A DNA stretch of 64,000 nucleotides, taken from positions 160,810,971 through 160,874,970 of the forward strand of contig NC_081411.1 of assembly GCF_030272615.1 (NCBI RefSeq). The letters run 5' to 3'. Source of the stretch: Cryptomeria japonica. Its lineage: Eukaryota > Streptophyta > Pinopsida > Cupressales > Cupressaceae. This document shows positions 55,933 to 64,000 of this stretch, in pieces (the stretch's first letter is position 1; every line of letters starts with the position of its first letter). Under the pieces are notes generated by a model. It had not been told where the DNA came from. It did not search any database and was given only the letters and a program-made list of their open reading frames with translations. Both the position numbers and the translations under genes were made by a program.

Positions 55933-57816
55933 AGTCGACCTTGCATATTTGTTGGATATCCTGAGGGTGTTACGGCATACAGATTGATGGATCCAGAGAC
56001 ACATGAGGTGTTCATTGAGAGGAGTGTTCATTTTGAGGAAAGCTCTCCTAGCTTAGCCTCTCTACCTCCTCCACCTTCCTCCATTGTGGATAGTGATGTT
56101 AGTGATTCAGATGATGAGACTCCTTCAACTCTGACTCGTAGGGTAACACCTCCGCAGGGTCCACTTGTAGTTGAGGAGCCTCATTCTCCACCTCCACCTA
56201 GACCTCATTGGGCTCGACAGACACTTGAGTTTGCGGGTTCTCTTGTTGGGGATCCTACAGATACATGGAGAACTCGATCACAGCATCAGGATCTTCCACA
56301 TGCATTCATTGCTACTGCTTCCAATCCACAGACATTTAGGGAAGCATCAGGGGTTCTTGAGTGGGACCAAGCTATGGAGGAAGAGTATAGTTCCTTGATG
56401 AGGAACAACACATGGGATTTAGTCCATCTTCCTAAGGGGAGAAAGATGGTTCTATGTAAGTGGATCTATTGGACCAAGTTTGTAGTGGATGGTAGTGTGG
56501 ATAAGTATAAGGCTCAGCTTGTTGCAAAAGGTTTTTCTCAGGTTGCAGGTGTTGACTATACTAAGACCTTTGCACCCATAGCCAAGATGAACTCCATTTG
56601 TTTGACACTTGCTATTGCTGCAGCTCATGGTTGGGCTATACATCAGATGGATGTGAAGAGTGCTTTTCTTCATGGTGATCTTGATGAGGAGATTTATATG
56701 GAGCAGCCACAGGGTTTCATCCAGGATACTTCCTTGGTTTGCAGACTAAGGAAATATCTCTATGGCCTTAAGCAGGCCCCCAAGGCTTGGTACGCCAAGA
56801 TGGATTCCTTTCTTCTCTCCGCAGGGTTCACCAGGTGTCATTTCGATCCGAATGTCTACATTTTGCGACAGGATGACTCTCACTTGATACTTGTGCTCTA
56901 TGTTGATGACTTGATCATTATAGGGAGTACTTCATCCATCATTAGCATGGTCAAATCTGCTTTGCATGACAGATTTGCTATGACTGACTTGGGTCTTTTG
57001 CACTAATTTCTCAGGATAGAGATTTCACAGTCACCTTCTAGGATTACACTATCACAACCCAAGTATGCTCTTGATCTACTTGCACGCTTCCATATGGCTG
57101 ATTCTAAGCCTGCCCTGACTCCCTTTCTTTCAGGAGTCAAGCTTGAGGCTCAGTGTTCTTCTCCACCAGTTGATGCCACTTTGTATCGTCAGCTTGTGGG
57201 TAGTCTCATCTACTTGACTCATACATGCCCTGATATTTCATTTGCAGTTGGCATGGTTTCCCGCTTCATGAAGGAACCACATGAGCTTCATTGGAAAGCT
57301 ACCAAATGCATCCTTCATTACATCTAGGGTACACATCACTATGGGATTCACTATGCAGCAGGCATAGGACTTCGCTTGGTTGGTTACACAAACTCCGATT
57401 GGGCTGGCAATCTTGCTGATTGTAAGTCTACCTCTGGTTACAGTTTTCACTTTGGTTCGGGCCCCATTTGTTGGTAGAGCAAGAAGCAACATGCTATTGC
57501 TCTCTCTTTGACTGAGGTTGAGTATCGAGGTGCTGTTGACGCAGCGACTGAGACCATTTGGCTCTAGCAGATCCTCATAGAGTTTGGATTCACCACTCCA
57601 TAGCCGACAGTTCTACATTGCGATAATCAGAGTGCTATTGCAATCTCGAAGAACCTGGTCCAGCACTAGCAGACCAAACACATCGAGATCCATATGCACT
57701 ATATTCGAGAGCTCATCCAGGAGCAGGTCATTGATTTCCAGTATTGTCCTACAATAGAGCAGGTTGTTGACATATTCACCAAACCTTTCATCGAGAGTAA
57801 GTTCCAACAGTTGTGA
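55933..57816 (+). pseudogene. Element C reverse transcriptase and RNase H
   Basis: In the same frame as protease-integrase: MVLCKWIYWTKFVVDGSVDK, FAPIAKMNSICLTLAIAAAH, IHQMDVKSAFLHGDLDEEIY, YLYGLKQAPKAWYAKMDSFL and the intact catalytic LVLYVDDLIIIGS (about 56905). RNase H follows with NSDWAGNLADCKSTSGY, ALSLTEVEYRGAVDAATETI and LHCDNQSAIAISKNLVQH. Stops: TAA 57004; TAG 57325, 57475, 57565, 57601 and 57667. The frame ends at TGA 57814. RT palm residues are intact, unlike the upstream protease and integrase. Confidence 0.9.
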
Positions 57817-58130
57817 GCTCTCTTGGGGGTGCGGGATGTGTCCTTAGGGGGGGTCAACTGACTTCTCCTTCCTCTCTTATGGGGGGGACTTTTTCCTCTT
57901 TGAGGTTTTGTCTTTCTTCTTTGAGAGTCTTTTGTACATTCATCTCTTTTTTGGGGGGGAGTTTTTTCCCACTGGGTTTTCTCCCTTTCTCCGTTTGTGA
58001 GAGATTGCATTGCATAGTTTTGCTTGCATTTGCATATTGTACATGGGTACCTATCATGGCCTAGTAGCTGGGACCCATCTTGCATTTTTGACTTGAGTCT
58101 TCATTCCCTTAAGTTGCACTTAAGGGGGGG
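57817..58130 (+). other. 3' UTR and polypurine tract of element C
   Basis: It contains several G runs (GGGGGGGACTTTTTCCTC near 57885, GGGGGGGAGTTTTTTCCC near 57953) and ends TTAAGGGGGGG directly at the 3' LTR. Element D has the same order of blocks in 63030-63323. Confidence 0.8.
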
Positions 58131-58558
58131 TGTTGGTGTAAATAAATATTCATTTTGAATATTATTACACTTACTTAAGTTAACTTAGGATAATGCATCT
58201 CTTTGTAGTTTGGATTTGAGACACTTAGGGAAGTGTGCACATAGGAATAGTGCTTGTAGGAGAAATTCCATCTTTTGTGGTCTTATTTTGCTGTTACACT
58301 CCACATTCAGTGGGTCATCCACCTCTTGTGGAATATTAGATTATTTCTCTTACCTACCCTTGTTTCTCATTGAGCCACATGTCATATTTGTGTGCTCATA
58401 CATCCATATGGCCTTGCGTATATAAGCAGGCCTATATTCATTGTATTGGTTAATCCAGTTGATCATTTGCATATTGATGAGAATACAGTTTGTTCTTGTC
58501 ATTCTATTGTCTCTTTTTATGCTTTTCATTGTGCCCTTGATCTTGGCAAAATCCTACA
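58131..58558 (+). repeat. 3' LTR of element C
   Basis: 428 bp, TGTTGGTG to ATCCTACA; lacks a 20-bp CTACCTACCC-type segment present in the 5' LTR. Followed by target copy ATGTG. Confidence 0.95.
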
Positions 58559-58710
58559 ATGTGGTGAGAAATACTCCTACTCAACATGTGCTTAAGAAAA
58601 ATAAATTCAAACAATGTAATAAAAAATTCATATTACACGAGGGATATTTAATAATTTGCCCCTTAACATAGAATTTTAGGGCAAATGTTGACATAAATAA
58701 GAATCCCTAA

Positions 58711-59210
58711 TGTTGGTGTAAATAATTATTCATCATGGATATTATTACACTTACTTAAGTTTACTTAGGATAATGCATTTCATAGTCGTTTGGATATGAG
58801 ACACTTGGGTGTTTGTGCCACAATGGGATAGTGTGTGTAGGAGAAATTCCACCTTTTTTGGTGTTGATCTTGTTATTACACTATCATATCCACTTATTAT
58901 GGAGTGATAATTCCACCTTCGGTGGGTGATCCACCTCATGTGGAATATTATATTATTTCTCCTACCTACCCACACCTATTTCCTACCTACCCTTGTTTCT
59001 TATTGAGCCACATGTCATATTTGTGTGCTCATACATATCCCTAGCCTTGCCTATATAAGCAGGGTCATCTACATTGTATGTAATGACTATTGTAATCTAG
59101 TTGATTATTGTTGATCATTTCTATTGATGAGAATACAGTTTATTCTTGTCCCATATTATGTCTCTAATTTGTACATTTCATTGAGCTCTTGATCTTGGCA
59201 AAATCCAACA
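58711..59210 (+). repeat. 5' LTR of element D
   Basis: 500 bp from TGTTGGTGTAAATAATTATT to AAATCCAACA, TATA box at 59052-59059. The 147-base gap 58564-58710 between C and D has no gene. Confidence 0.9.
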
Positions 59211-59222
59211 TGGTACCAGAGC
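59211..59222 (+). other. Primer-binding site of element D
   Basis: TGGTACCAGAGC, one transition from the exact copia PBS of element C. Confidence 0.85.
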
Positions 59223-60824
59223 CATTGGGGCTTCATTGATTCGTCTTGAAGAGGCATTATTGTGACATCAAGAAGCAGATATGAGGAGCAGCATCTTTTG
59301 GAGGCGTCCTAGACCAGATCAGACCCCGCCATCGCGTGCAAAAGGCCGTTTCCATGAATTTTGGTTATAAAGTTGGCCTATTTTGGTGAGAAAATTTTTT
59401 TCTCCAATTTTGCTATATTCGTACGGATTTCGAATTTTCTATATATTTTTCGAAAAAAAAAAATTCCATTTTTTTTGAAATTTTTTTTCAAAAATCAAAA
59501 TCAAAAAAAAAATTGAAAAATTTCGAAAGCAAAAAAAATTGAAAAATCAATCAAAAAAAAAAAAAAGGAAAAATCAAATTTTGGGGGTCCGCAGACCCCT
59601 CCCGTACCTACAGTCTTTTTGCAAGTCTACATGCAGCGTCGTACCCAATGCCGGTTGTACCCGCAGGTTCTCGCCAGCCCGGATCCCGGCACCATCGCCG
59701 GCGCCCAAGTCCGCTGGCTTCCTCTCGGCCTCCACCAGCGCTCCCTTCGCTCCAGACAACTGCATCTCCGCTCCGTCGCAGTTCAGTGCCCACACCGCCA
59801 CCCGAGCGCCTGCAGACCTCTGCTCACTGGCCGCTGCTCCCGCCTTGGCAACGTCGACCACAACCGACCGAGACCTCCGGTCACTGCCACGCGAACACCA
59901 GTCAACCAAACCGGAGGACCGCGCCTGCCACATGGCAAGCGGCCACTGGTGCATGAAGAAAACCGTACACACAGTTAGCTGCCATACGCCGAGTCATTTG
60001 CCACGCAGACCTGCACTGTTAGCAACATCCGTACAGTACGGATTACACAGTCAGCTGTACAGTCACCTGCCGCGTCATCTGTTCGTACAGTACAGACGTC
60101 CAGTTAGCAGGGGTGAAGTTTTTGTGACAGTCATATGGCCGTCAAATTTAACCCCATGACTTGCTGATGTCAGGGCCACATCAGCAAGGTTTGAAAATTT
60201 TTGGACCCCCCTCTCATTGAGCTTTTTGATTTTGCAGTTCAACTTCAAATGGCCATAACTTGCTCATTTTTGCTCCTTTTTGGGTGCAATTTTTTTTGAA
60301 ATGGGCTAGAATTTCATGCTCTCCATAGTGGTGAAGAAATTTTTTGATTTTGATGCATGGATTTTTCAAAAAATGTAGTTTTTGGTAACTGTACCTAAGT
60401 AATCCCAGTTTTTGCAACTTCAGAGGCTTCGTTTAGGGTCATATGGCCTCCTTTTTAGGTGCCGCTTTTTTTGAAAGTGCGTATGTTTTTGTCTACTTTC
60501 ACATGATTCTATTAGATTGATGCCATTGTAAGTAGAAATTGTACTTTCAGATCTTGACCATTTTTGGCTGTCTTGGTACTTGTATATTGGCTTGAATCTC
60601 AGTTAGATTCATTGCACTATTGATTGAATTCTCTTGTATCTCATTTGAGAAGTTGTAAAATTTGCATCATAAGCCCACTTTGCCTTGTTTTGCAAGTGGC
60701 TCATTGTAATCGCACTAAGTATAAAGTGCCAAAATCATCACTTTAGGGGGGGGTACATTGATTGAGTGAATTTGGGGGGTGTCTCTTGTGCTTTTGTGCT
60801 CTTTTGTTCCTTCCTTTTGTTGCT
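59223..60824 (+). other. Leader of element D with GC-rich core
   Basis: The A/T homopolymer zone (59440-59580), hairpin GGGGTC-CGCA-GACCCC (59584-59599), then a GC-rich block (59590-60110) and T-rich sequence to gag. It contains the palindrome ATCCGTACAGTACGGAT (60027-60043). Overlapping ORFs up to 206 codons exist in the GC-rich block, but C and D do not keep a common frame, so I treat it as untranslated or structural. Confidence 0.65.
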
Positions 60825-63029
60825 ATGGGTTCTTCTAAGTTTCCTCTCTTAACTCCACATAACTATGCTACTTGGAAAATTGATGCATGGAGTAAACTTA
60901 TGGAAAAAGGACTCACTCATTACATTGATGGAACTATTGTTGCTCTACCTGATCCTAAGGCTGATCTAGTTGGTCACTTAGATTGGCTCACTAAAAATAT
61001 CATGGCAATTGGTACCTTAAGAAAGTATGTATCAAAGGATCTCATTTTTCATATTGAGAAATGTACTCTAATCAAGGATGCTTGGCAAAAGTTTCAAGAC
61101 TTGTATGGTCAAGTTGATGAGATTATGGGATATCAAATTGATAGTGATCTCACCATGTTAGATCCCAAGAACTTTGATACTATACAAGATTATGTCACCA
61201 AGGCAAAAGAGTTGAGGGCACAACTCAAAGATTGTGGCATTGATAAAAAGGATACTCAATTGATATTCAACTTGATAGGCAAGCTTCCACAAGAATATCC
61301 AGAATTTGTTTCTAGTTTCCAAACTCATAGGATGACAATGGGTTCAAGCTACAAAATGCCTACATTTGATGCTTTCAATGAAATGTTGATGATGGAACAA
61401 ACTAAGTTGATAAGCATGGGCATTCTTAAGGCTTCTAAGTCTCAAGCATTAGTGGCAAACCAAGGGAACAAAGGAAATCAAGGAAAGGACAACTCAACCA
61501 AAAAGAAATGGCAATCAAAGCCTAAGGAAAAAGCACCATCTTCTCCACAACAAGGAGATTCATCCTCTTCCAAGAGAGATAATTCACCAAAGAGGGAGAG
61601 ACCTACTTATGCTTATTGTAAAAAGATTGGTCATTAGGAACATCATTGCCATTCTAAGAAGATTGATGAGCTTACACATATCATCAAAAAGCATAACATT
61701 GATTTGCCTAAAGTCTACAAGAAGGATGATTCATCAACTTCCACTTCCTCACATTCAAAAGGAAAAGGGCAAGCATTCCTGGCTTCTACAAGTGGAAAGA
61801 CTCACTCTTTTGGAACAAGAAAAGGAAAAGCTCTATGTGCTACTATCAGTCATGATTCAGAGAGATGGCTTCTAGATTCAGGGGCTTCTCATCATATGGC
61901 ATCTTCGCAGTCTATGTTCTCTACATTTGAGCCTTGCACCATGCCACAGATTTTGATGGGAAATCATACATACATGGATGTGATTGGGAAAGGATCTATT
62001 GACATTGGGGATAACTCCTTCAATGATGTGTTGTGTGTACCCCACTTGACAAACAATCTCCTTTCTATCTATCAAATCACACATGGCGCAACTAAGAGAG
62101 TTGTGGAGTTCACACCTGACTTAGTTTTCATTAGAGACATGGAGACTAGAGCTATCATTGCGACTAGGGTGGTTGATCATTCATCTCGGTTATACTCCTT
62201 TTCAGATTTTGTTGATGATGATTTCACAGTTGATGATTCTACATATGATGATCACACTTATTGTGATAGTTCAGGTTTTGAGGAGCACTTTGGACACTTG
62301 AACATGGGGATTCTCACATGTGACCCCATTCTTGAGTCTTGTCTTTCATCTCCTCATATTGATATCACATCACCTATTGCACCTGATGATGCAGATAGTG
62401 CGACAGTTTTGCCTTCATGTGATTCAGTGTAGCAGGATATTCATTATCTTCCAGCTTTAGATTCATGGGATGATTACTTGACAGATATTACAGGTTTGTT
62501 TGTGGAATCCTACATTGCAGATTTGGGAGACATCATTGATGACATTCATCTTCTCTTTGATGAAGATGATCCTTCTTCGATTGTTGCGAGGGCACACTCT
62601 GACTCTCTTGTTCATTCTCTACATGATCATTCTTTCGAGGTTGATATGATTGTGGATACTTATGTACAATAGTTGGAGGAGGTCTCTTTATGTTTTGAGG
62701 AGACATGTGAGTCTTTGGGACATGTTCTACATCCATCTCCACTAGATCTTGGAGTGCCTTTTTCAGCAGTGTGGCACAATTTACCACCTTTGGAGGGGGT
62801 ACCTTTCAGCATCGACATGGGGACACTTGAGTAGTTTTCAGAGATTCCTTTCATCATGAGTTTTCTTCATACATCTTCCCTTCATGATTGGGGAGACTTC
62901 ATGGATACACCTTTGGTTTTGTTTCTTCCTAAGGGGAGGAATGTTATTCGATGTTCGTGGAGCAGTTTCTTCATACATCGAGCTTCTTCCATTGGAGTAG
63001 ATTCTCCATTGAGGGGGGTCATAGTTTGA
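60825..63029 (+). pseudogene. Element D gag-protease-acidic fusion frame
   Basis: One frame of 735 codons from ATG 60825 has only four internal stops, all TAG (61635, 62430, 62670, 62832), and ends at TGA 63027. Gag: FPLLTPHNYATWKIDAWSKL, LRKYVSKDLIFHIEKC, knuckle YCKKIGH-stop-EHHCH. Protease: RWLLDSGASHHMASS with intact DSG. A remnant of pre-integrase (EEHFGHLNMGIL, about 62280) leads into about 200 residues rich in Asp/Glu/Ser/His (DSWDDYLTDITGLFVESYIA, DIIDDIHLLFDEDDPSS), ending in an RT-entry remnant LPKGRNVIRCSW (about 62925). The acidic part is not recognised. It may be translated as a Gag-Pro fusion mobilised by C-type enzymes; this is inference. Confidence 0.75.
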
Positions 63030-63323
63030 CTTCTCTTCTTCTCTCATATGGGGGGGACTTTTTCCTCACATGGGGTTTTGTTCCTCACATTCTTCTATGA
63101 GAGTTCTCTTTTATAGCTTTCATCTCTCTTTTTGGGGGAGGGTTTTTTCCCATTAGGTTTTTCTCTCTTTCCCCACTTTGTGAGAGATTTCATTGCATTG
63201 GTTTGCATGCATTTTCATTTGTACATGGGTACCTAACATGGCCTAGTAGCCGGGACCCATCTTGCATTGCTTAGTTGCATTGTAGACTTAAGTGCATTCC
63301 CCTAAGTTGCACTTAAGGGGGTG
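63030..63323 (+). other. 3' UTR and polypurine tract of element D
   Basis: G-run blocks (GGGGGGGACTTTTTCCTC near 63051) and CCTAAGTTGCACTTAAGGGGG before the LTR, as in element C. Confidence 0.75.
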
Positions 63324-63806
63324 TGTTGGTGTAAATAATTATTCATCATGGATATTATTACACTTACTTAAGTTTACTTAGGATAATGTGTTTCATAGTA
63401 GTTTGGATATGAGACACTTGGGTGTTTGTGCCACATTGGGATAGTGTGTGTAGGAGAAATTCCACCTTTTTTGGTGTTGATCTTGTTATTACACTATCAT
63501 ATCCACTTGTTGTGGAGTGATAATTCCACCTTCGGTGGGTGATCCACCTCATGTGGAATATTATATTATTTCTCCTACCTACCCACACCTATTTCCTGCC
63601 TACCCTTGTTTCTTATTGAGCCACATGTCATATTTGTGTGCTCATACATATCCCTAGCCTTGCCTATATAAGCAGGCTCATCTACATTGTATGTAACGAC
63701 GATTGTAATCCAGTTGATTATTGTTGATCATTTCTATTGATGAGAATACCGTTTATTCTTGTCCCATATTATGTCTCTAATTTGTACATTTCATTGAGCT
63801 CTTGAT
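63324..63806 (+). repeat. 3' LTR of element D, truncated
   Basis: Matches 58711-59193 and breaks off after GAGCTCTTGAT, where the complete LTR continues CTTGGCAAAATCCAACA. TATA box at 63665-63672. Confidence 0.9.
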
Positions 63807-64000
63807 GCAGATAGTGCGATAGTTTTGCCTTCATGTGATTCAGTGCAGTAGGATATTCATTGTCTTCCAGCTTCAGATTCATGGGATGATTACTTGATAG
63901 ATATTACAGGTTTGTTTGTGGAATCCTACATTGCAGATTTGGGAGACATCATTGATGACATTCATCTTCTCTTTGATGAAGATGATCCTTCTTTGATTGT
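63807..64000 (+). repeat. Second copy of the element D acidic region
   Basis: Bases 63807-64000 repeat 62391-62584 with seven differences by eye, all transitions. The frame is kept: in the first copy the codons are V-TAG-CAG, here V-CAG-TAG. It continues beyond the window. The join to the LTR shows shared TGAT at 63803-63806 and 62387-62390. Confidence 0.9.

Larger units (their letters stand above)
51951..58558 (+). mobile_element. Complete Ty1/copia element C
   Basis: Two direct LTRs (51951-52398 and 58131-58558), PBS (52399-52410), gag-pol (53792-57816) and polypurine tract (58122-58130) are in order, and the 5-base target copies ATGTG flank it at 51946-51950 and 58559-58563. By eye the LTRs differ by about nine substitutions plus a 20-bp deletion in the 3' copy (near 58350), so insertion is fairly recent relative to the other elements here. 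The gag-pol frame carries stops and one frameshift, and the element is not functional. Confidence 0.95.
58711..63806 (+). mobile_element. Non-autonomous copia element D (gag-protease-acidic ORF)
   Basis: 5' LTR 58711-59210, PBS 59211-59222, leader to 60824, one long frame 60825-63029, 3' UTR with polypurine tract, and 3' LTR 63324-63806, cut 17 bases before its expected end. LTR ends, leader plan, Gag and 3' UTR match element C. Integrase and almost all of RT/RNase H are absent. The two LTRs differ at about 12 of 483 positions by eye. Confidence 0.85.

Noticed and set aside
57880-57960. Internal G runs as polypurine tracts of a second LTR
   Set aside because: They are not followed by LTR starts; the true tract is at 58122-58130. 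They may be secondary tracts.
59539-60159. 206-codon leader ORF of element D as a real gene
   Set aside because: Same reason; several frames are open at once, and no motif is seen.

Overview
This window looks like intergenic heterochromatin from a large plant genome, most likely a gymnosperm. The inference rests on dense, decayed Ty3/gypsy, Ty1/copia and LINE sequence, a Tat-type gypsy element with an antisense plant-mobile-domain ORF, degenerate plant-type PPR repeats, and the absence of any intact host gene. The species cannot be fixed from sequence alone. I see no tRNA, rRNA, CRISPR or convincing intact cellular gene.

Layout. 1-276: 3' end of a copia-like element (polypurine tract plus start of an LTR). 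661-2361(-): broken ORF of a transposon-associated protein. 2847-4745(-): LINE 3' half (RT C-terminus, zf-RVT, RNase H). 4760-6900(+): copy 1 of a two-gene LTR element (LTR remnant, coiled-coil/CCHC ORF1, TATA-like spacer, ORF2). 7759-8790(+): gypsy PR-RT linker with a G-patch. 9056-12551(-): copy 2 of the two-gene element with LTR and PBS. 12641-14560(+): plant-mobile-domain ORF lying antisense and downstream of a Tat gypsy pol (15950-23260,-), whose leader, PBS and 5' LTR run to 27782. That gypsy is inserted in a LTR (27783-28015,+) of the two-gene family. 28028-31309(-): copy 3. 31370-32060(+): SWIM zinc-finger transposase-like remnant. 34530-36420(-): PPR pseudogene. 36430-37160(-) and 37880-39900(+): LINE pieces. 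40182-42125: foldback element with ~300-bp inverted arms. 42929-43295(-): copia LTR plus PBS. 44174-44696: small hAT-like element with an 8-bp target duplication. 46189-49170(+): Tnt1-like copia lacking RT. 51951-58558(+): complete copia element C with a 5-bp target duplication. 58711-63806(+): related element D, in which integrase and most of RT are replaced by an acidic region in one continuous gag-protease frame. 63807-64000: the same acidic region again, joined to a truncated LTR by 4-bp microhomology.

How the parts relate. C is an autonomous-type copia (gag, protease, integrase, RT, RNase H) and D shares its LTR ends, PBS, gag, leader and 3' UTR, so D is plausibly a non-autonomous partner. 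The two-gene element also lacks visible pol. All coding regions carry stops; in C, D and the PMD ORF these are mostly TAG, consistent with C-to-T decay of methylated DNA. Strongest leads: the repeated two-gene element with an internal TATA-like box, the acidic gag-fusion of element D, and two clusters of a decayed TGCGCTAA-type motif in the gypsy leader.
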